A stretch of 64,000 nt of DNA from Nannocystis punicea (GTDB taxonomy: Bacteria > Myxococcota_A > Polyangia > Nannocystales > Nannocystaceae). The stretch lies in NCBI RefSeq assembly GCF_026965555.1, contig NZ_CP114040.1, positions 4,650,001-4,714,000 of the forward strand, in the 5' to 3' direction. Of the stretch, positions 36,333-44,363 are shown one piece after another (position 1 is the stretch's first letter; each line of letters opens with the position of its first letter). The position numbers and the translations under genes were made by a program. The notes below the pieces were generated by a model. The model was not told where the DNA came from and did not search any database. It saw nothing but the letters and a program-made list of their open reading frames with translations.

Positions 36333-36359
36333 GGCGGCCCCGGTCTGCCTGCACCGCGC

Positions 36360-36851
36360 TCAGGGCTCGCCGAAGCCGCTGGCGACCCAGCGGCCCGCGC
36401 TCGCGCTGCTGAGCTTGAAGTTCGGCGCGACCCGCCGCTCGGCCAACTTCTCGCCGATGGCATCCCACGCGGAGAGCATCGCGTGCGGGTCGTCCTCGTC
36501 GGGGGCGATGTCCAGGTCGACGCGGATCGAGCTGCCCTCGCCATCGACCACAGTCACGCTCCGGTGACGCATGGCCCGGGCGTGCGCCTCGTGGCGAGCG
36601 ACGACGTCGAGCGCGCCCTTGAGCAGGGTCTTGAAGTCCGAATGGTTGAGCGGCTTGGGATTCTTCTTGTCGCGCCCCATCGTCCATGGGCTGGTGAGGA
36701 CCGGCTCGGAGTCGCCGTCCCGCGTCATCGTCACCGCCCAGCCCTCGTCGTCCTCGTTCTTGATCACCCGGGCAGTGAAGCCGCTGGCGACCCACGTGCG
36801 CTCGTCGCCCTCGTTCTCGCTCTCTGGTTGCTCCGCCGTGTTCTTCGTCAT
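36360..36851 (-). CDS. Hypothetical soluble protein
   Basis: A 163-residue protein starting MTKNTAEQPESENEGD. The first 20 residues are acidic and probably disordered. The rest looks like one alpha/beta domain (TWVASGFTARVIKNEDDEGW, DFKTLLKGALDVVARHEAH, SSIRVDLDIAPDEDD). The phrase WVASGF occurs near both ends, which hints at an internal duplication or a closing strand. No signal peptide or known motif is present. The 3' end is convergent with the small lipoprotein gene, 27 bp apart. Confidence 0.65.
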   Translation of the reverse strand: MTKNTAEQPESENEGDERTWVASGFTARVIKNEDDEGWAVTMTRDGDSEPVLTSPWTMGRDKKNPKPLNHSDFKTLLKGALDVVARHEAHARAMRHRSVTVVDGEGSSIRVDLDIAPDEDDPHAMLSAWDAIGEKLAERRVAPNFKLSSASAGRWVASGFGEP

Positions 36852-36910
36852 GACGCTCCGTGTCCTGCTCGGGCCTGTGCAAATGTATAGCATTTCGTTC
36901 GGCAGCGCGC

Positions 36911-37819
36911 CTACTTGCGCCCGAGGGCCCGGACCAGCGCGTCGAGCACCGCGCGGGTCTTCGGCGGCATCTTCGGGCCGGCCGCCACGAGCGCGTGGAT
37001 CGGCGGGCCCTGGGCCTCGGTCCCCGGCAACACTCGCTCGAGCCGTCCGGCGGTCACGTGCGGCTCGGCCACCTTGTCGAAGATCTGGGCGACGCCGAGG
37101 CCCTGCAGGGCAGCGTCGACGAGGGCCTGGCCGTCGGTGAGGATGATGGTCGGAGTCGGCGTGACCTGCTCGCGCCCCATCGCCCACGCGCGCAGCTGGC
37201 CGCTCGGGCCGCGGAACACGATCGCGTCGTGCGTGAGGAGCTCCGCGTCGTCGGCGGGCCGGCCGCGGCGGGCGAGGTAGGCCGGCGAGGCGTAGAGGCC
37301 GAGGCGGAGGGTGCCGAGCTTGCGCGCGGTCAGGGTGGTGTCGCGGGCGAGCTCGCCGATCCGCACCACCAGGTCCCAGCCCTCGCCGACCGGATCCGAC
37401 ATGCGATCGGCGAACGAGAGCTCGAGCGAGAGCTTCGGGTGGCGCTGACGCAGCTCGCCGAACGCAGGCAGCAGGAGGCGGCCGAACGCGGCCGGCAGAT
37501 CGACGCGCACGCGGCCGGCGGGTTCGGAGCGGCGGGCCGCCAGCGCTTGCTCCGCCTCGCGCAGGCCCTCGACCGCGGCGCGCGCCGCCTGAAAGTACGT
37601 CTCGCCGTCCTCGGTCAGCCGCACCGCGCGAGTGGTGCGCTGCAGCAGCCGCGTGCCGAGGCGCGCCTCGAGCCGCTGCACCGCCTTGCCGACGTTCGAC
37701 TTGCTGGTGCCGAGCTGCTCCGCGGCGCGGGTGAAGCTGGCGGCCCGGGCCACGGCCACGAAGACCTCGATGTCGCTCGCGTCATTGCGCTCGGCCACGG
37801 TGCGTCGACTATGCCGCAT
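36911..37819 (-). CDS. LysR-family transcriptional regulator
   Basis: A 302-residue LysR regulator. The HTH is at residues 14-75 (DIEVFVAVARAASFTRAAEQ, TSKSNVGKAVQRLEARLGTRL). The effector domain (about 95-295) has LRLGLYASPAYLARRGRPAD and DALVRALGRK near the end. It is divergent from the carboxymuconolactone decarboxylase-like/PRISE pair, with 108 bp between the starts. This is the classic LysR arrangement and makes that operon its likely target. The motif TRRAVRLT-type wing suggests the AaeR/DsdC-like solvent-responsive branch only in a general sense. Confidence 0.92.
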   Translation of the reverse strand: MRHSRRTVAERNDASDIEVFVAVARAASFTRAAEQLGTSKSNVGKAVQRLEARLGTRLLQRTTRAVRLTEDGETYFQAARAAVEGLREAEQALAARRSEPAGRVRVDLPAAFGRLLLPAFGELRQRHPKLSLELSFADRMSDPVGEGWDLVVRIGELARDTTLTARKLGTLRLGLYASPAYLARRGRPADDAELLTHDAIVFRGPSGQLRAWAMGREQVTPTPTIILTDGQALVDAALQGLGVAQIFDKVAEPHVTAGRLERVLPGTEAQGPPIHALVAAGPKMPPKTRAVLDALVRALGRK

Positions 37820-37927
37820 TGTCGCCGCCCGGGCGACGCAGAAGCGCCGCGGCGAGGCCTACTCGCCGCGACGACGGACGCCATCCTGTCCCGCGAGCCA
37901 CACGCGGCTCGCACAGGAGAGAGCATC

Positions 37928-38890
37928 ATGAACGCGAAGCAAGAGACGCAGCACTTGTCGGCCAGAGACCGCGAGCTGGCCACCGTCGCGGCCCTCGTGG
38001 CGCTGGGCGAGGTCGGTCGCGGCCACCTTCCGCAGCACGTCGACGCGGCGCTCGACGCCGGGGCGAGGCGCCAGGAGATCGTCGAGATGATCGGCACCCT
38101 GTCGCAGGCCTCGGGCACGCCCACGGCGGTCAATGGGATCGCAGCCGCTGCGAAGGTGTTCGCGGCGCGCGACGCCGCCGGCAAGGCCCTGCCTGGCGAG
38201 GCGGTGCTCGAGCCGGGCGACGCCCCGGTCGCGGAGGGCAACGACGCGCGCTACGAGCGGGCCAAGCAGGTCATCCAGCAGGTGTATCCGGCCGGCCCGA
38301 CCGACGACACGTACACCAGCGTCGAACGGATCGCGCCGCACTTCTGGCGCAACATGGCGACCGTCTTCTACAACGATCTGTTCCTGCATCCGGGTGCCAC
38401 CATTGCGACGCGCGAGCTCGGCATCTTCGCGGCGTACGTGGCGATGAGCACGGTGCCGTTGCAACTGCGCTGGCACACCCACGGCGCGCTCAACAACGGC
38501 TGGTCGCCCGATCAGCTGCGCGAGGTCGTCCGCGCGCTCGAGCCGTACGTCGGCCACGCCAACGCGTACCAGTCGCGGCTGGCGCTCGAGGAGGTGGTGG
38601 CCGGCCGCTCGGCGGTCGGGGCCCCGCGGGCGACCGAGGCGCTGCCGCTGGCGGCGCTCGAGCCGGCCGCGCACTTCTCCGCCCGCGAGCGCGCGCTCGT
38701 GACGCTGGCCGCCCTGATCACGCGGGCCACCTCGCCGGAGCTGCTGCGGCTGAAGATCGCGGAGGCGCTGGCCGCCGGGATGGCGCAGGCCGACGTGTGG
38801 AACCTGATCTCCGGGCTCGAGCGGGTCGCCGGCAGCGCGGCCGCCTCGCGCGCCCGTCTCGCGGCCGAGTCCGCGCTGGAGGCGTCATGA
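37928..38890 (+). CDS. Carboxymuconolactone decarboxylase family protein, two-domain
   Basis: A 320-residue cytosolic protein with the carboxymuconolactone decarboxylase/AhpD-like helical fold. The first half (LSARDRELATVAALVALGEV, IVEMIGTLSQASGTPTAVNG) and a middle block (ATRELGIFAAYVAMSTVPLQ, RWHTHGALNNGWSPDQLREV) each look like one such unit. A shorter third stretch (FSARERALVTLAALITRATS) ends the protein. The two-Cys redox motif of AhpD is absent, so an isomerase, decarboxylase or lactonase-like role fits better than peroxidase. A clear ribosome site (AGGAGAG) precedes the ATG. It overlaps the PRISE reductase gene by 4 bp (ATGA), so the two are translationally coupled. Confidence 0.85.
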   Translation: MNAKQETQHLSARDRELATVAALVALGEVGRGHLPQHVDAALDAGARRQEIVEMIGTLSQASGTPTAVNGIAAAAKVFAARDAAGKALPGEAVLEPGDAPVAEGNDARYERAKQVIQQVYPAGPTDDTYTSVERIAPHFWRNMATVFYNDLFLHPGATIATRELGIFAAYVAMSTVPLQLRWHTHGALNNGWSPDQLREVVRALEPYVGHANAYQSRLALEEVVAGRSAVGAPRATEALPLAALEPAAHFSARERALVTLAALITRATSPELLRLKIAEALAAGMAQADVWNLISGLERVAGSAAASRARLAAESALEAS

Positions 38891-39945
38891 ATCGCACCGC
38901 CCTCGTCGTCGGCTCCACGGGCATCGTGGGGCATACCCTCTCCGAACACCTCGTCGCGCGCGGCTGGTCCGTGCTCGGGCTGGCGCGCGAGCCGGTCGCC
39001 ACGCCCGGTGTCACGCCGCTGGCCGCCGATCTGCGCGACGCGTCGGCGGTCCAGCGGACTCTGAAGGATCTGCGACCGTCGCACGTGTTCTACGCGACCT
39101 GGTCGCGGCGCCCGACCGAGGCCGAGAACATCGCGGTGAACGGGGCGATGATGCGGAACCTGCTGACGGCGCTGCGCCCGGACGCGCCCCGGCACGTCGC
39201 GCTCGTCACCGGGCTCAAGCACTACATCGGCTCGTTCGACAATTACGCCAAGGGGCCGCCGCCGCCGACGCCGTTCCGCGAGGACCTCCCGCGGCTGCCG
39301 GAGCCGCAGTTCTACTACACCCTCGAGGACGAGCTGTTCGCGGCGGCTCGTCGCCACGGCTTCGGCTGGAGCGTGCACCGCCCGCACACGATGCTCGGCT
39401 TCGCCGAGCGCAACGTGATGAACATGGGCACGACCCTGGCGGTGGTCGCGACGCTGGCGCGGGAGACGGGGCGTCCGTTCGTGTTCCCCGGCAGCGCCGC
39501 GCAGTGGCACGGGCTCACCGACATGACCGACGCGCGGATCCTCGCCGGGCACCTCGAGTGGGCGGCGACGACCCCGGCCGCCCGCAATCAGGCGCTCAAC
39601 GTCGTCAACGGCGACGTGTTCCGCTGGAAGCGGATGTGGACGCGGATCGGCGATTGGTTCGGGCTGGCGCCGGCGCCGTTCACCGGGGAGGGCGTGCCCC
39701 TCGAGCGACAGATGGCCGCCGCGGCCCCTGCCTGGCGCGCCCTGGCGGCCCGCCACGGCCTCGCCGAGCCCGACTTGGCGAAGCTCGCCTCGTTCTGGCA
39801 CACCGACGCCGACCTCGGGCGCCCGTTCGAGTGCGTGACGGACATGTCGAAGAGCCGCGAGCTCGGCTTCCGCGAGTACCAGACGACCGACAAGGCGTTC
39901 TTCGCCCACTTCGCGGCGCTGCGGGCGCGGAGGCTCATCCCGTGA
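38887..39945 (+). CDS. PRISE-family NAD(P)-dependent reductase (progesterone 5-beta-reductase/iridoid synthase-like)
   Basis: A 352-residue short-chain dehydrogenase-type enzyme. The N-terminal VVGSTGIVGHTLSEHL is the dinucleotide-binding loop. The PRISE hallmarks follow: YATWSRRPTEAENIAVNGAM, LVTGLKHYIGSFDNYAKG (Lys of the catalytic pair), QFYYTLEDEL (Tyr of the pair) and WSVHRPHTMLGFA. These enzymes reduce activated C=C bonds of enones using NADPH. The substrate here is unknown. Its start overlaps the stop of the preceding gene, and the pair lies divergent from a LysR gene, which suggests an inducible small-molecule reductive pathway. A five-unit CATG array follows the stop. Confidence 0.88.
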   Translation: MNRTALVVGSTGIVGHTLSEHLVARGWSVLGLAREPVATPGVTPLAADLRDASAVQRTLKDLRPSHVFYATWSRRPTEAENIAVNGAMMRNLLTALRPDAPRHVALVTGLKHYIGSFDNYAKGPPPPTPFREDLPRLPEPQFYYTLEDELFAAARRHGFGWSVHRPHTMLGFAERNVMNMGTTLAVVATLARETGRPFVFPGSAAQWHGLTDMTDARILAGHLEWAATTPAARNQALNVVNGDVFRWKRMWTRIGDWFGLAPAPFTGEGVPLERQMAAAAPAWRALAARHGLAEPDLAKLASFWHTDADLGRPFECVTDMSKSRELGFREYQTTDKAFFAHFAALRARRLIP

Positions 39946-39968
39946 GCGCGTTCGGGTGCTCTTCAAGA

Positions 39969-40028
39969 CATGTCACAATGGACATTCTCGAAGAGACATG
40001 GTGATGAGGTCATGCTCGATCGGTCATG
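39969..40028. repeat. 14-bp CATG array, 5 units
   Basis: CATG at 39969, 39997, 40011 and 40025 and CATT at 39983 are exactly 14 bp apart. The array begins 23 bp after the PRISE gene's stop. It is one of the two longest arrays in the window and shows the periodicity without gaps. Confidence 0.8.
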
Positions 40029-40427
40029 TCTCGAGGTTCGCTCACGGTCGCGTCGGGTCGTCGGCGGGCGGCTCGCGCGGGACACGCAGGGCGGCGACGG
40101 CGGGTAGACGAGGCCCATGCCGCCGGCGCGAGTCGCCTGGCGCTGCGATGGCGATCGACGACCTCCTGGCGGGGCCCGCCGGCACCGGCGGGGCGTCCGC
40201 GGCGTCGCGCGTGGCTGCCTGCTTCACGGGCGGCCGCGGGGCGAAAATCCCCACCATGTCGCGAAGTAACCCGGATGGACGCGGACGACGGGGCCTGGCC
40301 GGATCCGCCCGCGTCGCCGCGGCGAGGGAATGCATTCATGGCACCCGGCAATGCACGTGCGGCCTGCCGATGGTGACGGCCGCGAGCGGCGGGTAAAAAC
40401 GGCGGCGGCTTGTGTATGGTGGCCTGG
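40029..40427. other. 399-bp intergenic region
   Basis: No gene is convincing here. It leads into the phosphoesterase lipoprotein gene. Reading frames present lack consistent codon character. No other structure is seen. Confidence 0.45.
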
Positions 40428-42086
40428 ATGTTCGCGCGTCGCCTCGCCTCGGTCCTCGCCCTGCTCGTCGCCTGCAACTCGCCCACGGCCGGCGAGACCG
40501 ACGACGCGAGCGGCGGTGATTCGACTGGCACGACGGCGCCGACGACCACGAGCACGTCGACGACCACCGGCGGAGAGCCGACTGATCCGACCACCGGCGG
40601 CACCACCGGCGACGACAGCACCACCAGCACGAGCGAGCCGCTGCCCGAGCCCTTGCCGCCGCTCGAGGGGCCGGTGCCGCTCACCGACGAGGTGCTGCGC
40701 ACGCCGACGCACCCCGTCGATCCGGAGAAGGTGCTCGACCTGCGGCTGCCGGCCGACGTCGAGACCGCGCTGGCCGACGGCTACGGCGACGTGATGCTCG
40801 GCCCCGGCGAGCCGGTGTTGCCGCGCACCCTCGACGACTCCGAGCCGCCGGCGCCGGGGGCAGCGCCGAAGCTGCTGGTGCGCTTCGTCCACCTGGCCGA
40901 CACTCAATTGGCGGACGACGAGTCCCCGGCCCGCCTGGCCTCGTTCGACGAGGTGTCCGGCGGCGCGTTCCGCCCGCAGGAGGGCCACGTGTGCCGCATG
41001 CTCAACGCGGGGGTGCGCACGATCAACGCCCTCAACGTCGACGCGCCGCTCGACTTCGTGCTGCTCGGCGGGGACAACACCGACAACGCGCAGACCAACG
41101 AGCTCGAGTGGTTCCTGGGGATCCTGAGCGGCGCGCCGGTCGAGTGCGACTCGGGGGTCGACGACGATCCGCTGCCCGGGCCCGACAACGACCAGAAGGA
41201 CCGCTTCGCGCCGGTCGGCCTCGACGTGCCGTGGCGCTGGGTGGCCGGCAACCACGACGTCCTGCGCCAGGGCACCTTTGCGATCCTCGACTTCAGCGAG
41301 CCGATCGGCGACGACTCGGTCGGCGGCACGCGGGATTACGGCCAGCCGGGGGCGCCGATCGTCAAGGGCATGGTGCCGGCCGATCCGGCGCGGGCGTTCC
41401 TGACCGAGCCGGAGCAGCTGGCGATCGTCGCGGGCGACGGCGACGGCCACGGCCTCGACGCGGCCGTCGAGCTCGGGCGGACGTTCTACACCTTCGACGT
41501 CGCCGGCACCCCGCTGCGGTTCTTCGTCTTGAACACGTCGTCGCTGACCGGCTCGAGCCAGGGGCTGATCCGGCCGGGTGATCTCGAGACGATCATCGCG
41601 CCGACGCTCGATCAGGCGCTGGCCGACGGCAAGTGGGTGATCGTGACGTCGCACCACCGCTCCGGCAGCCTCGGCAACGGCCAGGAGTTCGGCATCGGCA
41701 CCAAGTACGACGACGCGCTGACGCCGGTGCAATGGCAGGAGTTCCTCGGCGGCTACGACAACGTGATCATGCACCTCGCCGCGCACACGCACCGGTTGAT
41801 GGTCGAGCCGCTGCTGCCGGCCGGCGGCCACCCGTACTGGGAGATGGTGACGCCCTCGCTCAACGACTTCCCGTCGCAGATGCGCGTGATCGAGGTGTGG
41901 GACCAGGACAACGGGGCGCTGTCGATCAAGGCGCGCGCGTTCGACATGATCACCGACGACGACCCGCTGGCCGAGCTCGGCCGGACCCTCGCGGTCGCCG
42001 ACTTCACCTCGGGCTGGGAGAACGACGGGCGCGGGACCGGGCCCGACCAGCGCAACGTCGAGCTGTGGATCGACGCGCCCGAGTGA
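40428..42086 (+). CDS. Metallophosphoesterase-type lipoprotein
   Basis: A 552-residue exported lipoprotein. The signal (ARRLASVLALLVAC) has a lipobox, then a Thr/Ser/Gly-rich linker to about residue 70. The calcineurin-like phosphoesterase motifs appear in order: VHLADTQLADDE (here D-T-Q in place of the usual D-x-H), VLLGGDNTDN (GD), WVAGNHDVL (GNHD), IVTSHHRSGS (His) and LAAHTHRLM (the GHTH equivalent, with Ala for Gly). Four of the five motifs are regular, so activity is likely with an altered first ligand. Homologues of this layout occur in microbial ectophosphatases. The substrate is unknown. The start at 40428 gives the cleanest signal; one codon set earlier (40416) is possible. Confidence 0.85.
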   Translation: MFARRLASVLALLVACNSPTAGETDDASGGDSTGTTAPTTTSTSTTTGGEPTDPTTGGTTGDDSTTSTSEPLPEPLPPLEGPVPLTDEVLRTPTHPVDPEKVLDLRLPADVETALADGYGDVMLGPGEPVLPRTLDDSEPPAPGAAPKLLVRFVHLADTQLADDESPARLASFDEVSGGAFRPQEGHVCRMLNAGVRTINALNVDAPLDFVLLGGDNTDNAQTNELEWFLGILSGAPVECDSGVDDDPLPGPDNDQKDRFAPVGLDVPWRWVAGNHDVLRQGTFAILDFSEPIGDDSVGGTRDYGQPGAPIVKGMVPADPARAFLTEPEQLAIVAGDGDGHGLDAAVELGRTFYTFDVAGTPLRFFVLNTSSLTGSSQGLIRPGDLETIIAPTLDQALADGKWVIVTSHHRSGSLGNGQEFGIGTKYDDALTPVQWQEFLGGYDNVIMHLAAHTHRLMVEPLLPAGGHPYWEMVTPSLNDFPSQMRVIEVWDQDNGALSIKARAFDMITDDDPLAELGRTLAVADFTSGWENDGRGTGPDQRNVELWIDAPE

Positions 42087-42155
42087 GCGCGTCGAGAGGC
42101 ACGGATCAGCGCCTTGACCGCGTCGGGCCCGGCTCCTACGGTGCCGGGCTACTTC

Positions 42156-43058
42156 ATGTCGACGCGATACTCCCTGGCGTTCCTCTCCTCCTGGATGATG
42201 GCTTGCGGCGGCGGCGGCATGGACTCGGCGTCGAGCAGCACGAGCAGCACGAGCAACGCGACGACCGAGCCGGGCGGCGAGCCGACGAGCACGAGCGGCG
42301 CGCCGACGACTTCCGGGACCTCGACCGGCACGGAGGGCAGCGACAGCGACAGTGACGGCGCGTCGTCGACGACGGGCACGAGCACGACGAGCACCGGCGG
42401 CGTCGAGACGACCACCACGAGCGGCACGAGCACGACGAGCACGACCACCGGCGACGGCACGACCGCGCCGATCGATCCCTGCGACCCCGATCCCTGCGCC
42501 GCGCCGCAGCACTGCCAGGACGGCCAGTGCCTCGATCCGGAGCCGCCGGGCGAGGGCCAGGTGATCGTCGTCGAGATGATGATCGATCCGCAGCTGTCCG
42601 ACTTCGACGCCGAGTGGTTCGAGCTGCTCAACGTCAGCGACGACGACCTCGACCTCGACGGCTGTCATCTGGCCGATCTCGGCGTCAACGACGACGACCA
42701 TCCGATCGACGCCGGCGGCCCGCTGGTGCTCGGTCCCGGCGAGCGGATGGTGATGGCCAAGACGGTCGACTCTGCCGTCAACGGCGGCCTCGAGGGCGTC
42801 GCCTACGCGTTCGCGCAGGGGTTCTCGCTGACCAACACCGGCGACGCGTTCATCCTCCGCTGCGGCGACGTCGACGTCGACGTGGTCGAGTTCGAGCCGA
42901 TGACCTGGCCGTACGACACCGGGGTCGCGATCCAGCTCGACCCCGGGCAGGAGGAGGCGCTCGCCAACGACGTGCCGGGGGCCTGGTGTGCGGCCACAGC
43001 GGAGTATTTTTCGCTGCACACCGGCAGCCCTGGCGCTGCCAATCCGCCGTGTCGCTGA
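42156..43058 (+). CDS. Lipoprotein with lamin-tail-like domain
   Basis: A 300-residue exported lipoprotein. MSTRYSLAFLSSWMMAC forms a signal with lipobox. Residues 20-115 are a long Ser/Thr/Gly linker (SSSTSSTSNATTEPGG type). A short Cys-rich EGF-like knot (CDPDPCAAPQHCQDGQC) precedes a lamin-tail domain: VIVVEMMIDP, AEWFELLNVSDDDLDLDGCH, GPGERMVMAK and AFILRCGDVDVD. In bacteria this immunoglobulin-like domain usually sits on secreted nucleases or surface proteins. No nuclease domain is attached here, so a binding role is more likely. Same direction as the phosphoesterase gene 69 bp upstream. Confidence 0.83.
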   Translation: MSTRYSLAFLSSWMMACGGGGMDSASSSTSSTSNATTEPGGEPTSTSGAPTTSGTSTGTEGSDSDSDGASSTTGTSTTSTGGVETTTTSGTSTTSTTTGDGTTAPIDPCDPDPCAAPQHCQDGQCLDPEPPGEGQVIVVEMMIDPQLSDFDAEWFELLNVSDDDLDLDGCHLADLGVNDDDHPIDAGGPLVLGPGERMVMAKTVDSAVNGGLEGVAYAFAQGFSLTNTGDAFILRCGDVDVDVVEFEPMTWPYDTGVAIQLDPGQEEALANDVPGAWCAATAEYFSLHTGSPGAANPPCR

Positions 43059-43126
43059 CGGCGACCCACGTCGGCGCGGATCGACTGGCCGGGGGGACCT
43101 GCGAGTGGCACCCTGGGATCGTCGAC

Positions 43127-44254
43127 ATGCGAGTCCTGCACGCCATCCGCACCCCGTGGGCGCCGTATTCGGTGATGTTCTCGAACGACGGGACGCGGCT
43201 CGCGGCCGGCGGCGGGGCCTGGTACGGCAACGGCGGCGTCGCGCTCGCGCGGCTGTCGACCGGCGAGATCGCGGTGACGCCGATGAGTCCGCAACGTCAG
43301 CCCGGCTACCCGACGGATCCGCCGACGGTCGCGGGCCTCTACTTCTCCGCCGACGATCGCCACCTGGTGGCCGCGACGCGGGGGTCGAGCCTGAGCCCTG
43401 GCCCGACGATCCTGTTCGGGGTCACCGATCTGGCGATCGCCCGCGAGGCCGCGTTCGTGCCCCGCCACGAGCCCAGGCGCAGCCGCGGGTGCGCCACCGG
43501 GGTGATGTTGACGGGCGAGCTGGCGCTCGTCCGTCACCACACGTCGTCGCTCGATGAGCTCGTGGCGGTGCGGCAGTTCTCGGAGCGGCTGGAGTGCCGC
43601 GGCGACGACACGCGACATCCCCTGACCCACTGCGGGATGGTCGTCCGCCGCGGATGGGTGTTCACCGGCGGCGGTGGCTCGCTCGGCCTGGCGGTCTGGC
43701 GCCCCGAGACGGGGGTTCGTGAGGCGGGGAAGGCCGCCGACGGCCTGGTCGCGGTGCCGCTGGCGAGCGACGAGCCGATCCAGCGCGTACACGTGCGAGG
43801 GGGCCGGCGAGTCACCGCGATCGCGGCGCTGCCGGGCGAGGACGGCTTTCTCACCGGCGGCCTCGACGGGGAGCTCGATCGCTGGTCGTTCGCGGAGACC
43901 CTGCAGCAGGAGCGGCTGCCGACGCCGGAGGGTCCTCCGGGCAGCATCGAGCCGGAGCTGCCGACGACGCCGGAGGTGCGCCAGTCGGTGGCGGGGCTGG
44001 CGTGGGCGACGTACTCCCGCGACAGCGTGGTCGGCATCGTCACGCTGTGCGACGGGGAACGCTGGGTCAGCGTCGACGCCGGCGGCCGGCTGCGCCTGTG
44101 GCGAGGCACGACCCTGCTCGGCGCGTGGACGCTGCCGGCTCCGGGGACGCCGCGCTCGCTCGCGGCCCACCCGACCGAGCCGTGTGTCGCGGTGGGGATC
44201 AAGCAGGGCGGGTTCGGCCGCCCGAGCTCGCTCGTGCTCGTGCTCGAGTGCTGA
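43127..44254 (+). CDS. WD40-like propeller protein
   Basis: A 375-residue protein with no signal peptide. Repeating units such as YSVMFSNDGTRLAAGGGAWY, GLYFSADDRHLVAATRGSS, AIAALPGEDGFLTGGLDGEL and SVDAGGRLRLWRGTTLLGAW have the GH-less but WD40-like rhythm of a seven-bladed propeller. The ATG at 43127 was chosen because the protein quality begins there. Such proteins act as protein-binding scaffolds. No partner is evident. The 3' end is convergent with the serpin gene, and a five-unit CATG array lies between the two stops. Confidence 0.7.
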   Translation: MRVLHAIRTPWAPYSVMFSNDGTRLAAGGGAWYGNGGVALARLSTGEIAVTPMSPQRQPGYPTDPPTVAGLYFSADDRHLVAATRGSSLSPGPTILFGVTDLAIAREAAFVPRHEPRRSRGCATGVMLTGELALVRHHTSSLDELVAVRQFSERLECRGDDTRHPLTHCGMVVRRGWVFTGGGGSLGLAVWRPETGVREAGKAADGLVAVPLASDEPIQRVHVRGGRRVTAIAALPGEDGFLTGGLDGELDRWSFAETLQQERLPTPEGPPGSIEPELPTTPEVRQSVAGLAWATYSRDSVVGIVTLCDGERWVSVDAGGRLRLWRGTTLLGAWTLPAPGTPRSLAAHPTEPCVAVGIKQGGFGRPSSLVLVLEC

Positions 44255-44292
44255 GGCGACGCAGGCGTGCCTGACGGCGGCCCTCGGACGAA

Positions 44293-44352
44293 CATGTTTG
44301 AAAGGATATGTCCATTCGGTCATGCCCCGACGCGCATGACCGAAGGGGCATG
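44293..44352. repeat. 14-bp CATG array, 5 units
   Basis: CATG at 44293, 44321, 44335 and 44349 and TATG at 44307 are exactly 14 bp apart. Within it, TTCGGTCATG (44315-44324) and CATGACCGAA (44335-44344) form a perfect 10-bp inverted repeat. It fills the gap between two convergent genes, where a two-way terminator would be expected. Confidence 0.8.
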
Positions 44353-44363
44353 CTCGTTCGGCC

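Noticed and set aside
39969..44352. CRISPR-like reading of the CATG arrays and the 27- and 79-bp tandems
   Set aside because: Repeat and spacer lengths (4+10, 27+0, 79+0 bp) do not fit CRISPR arrays, and no cas genes are present.
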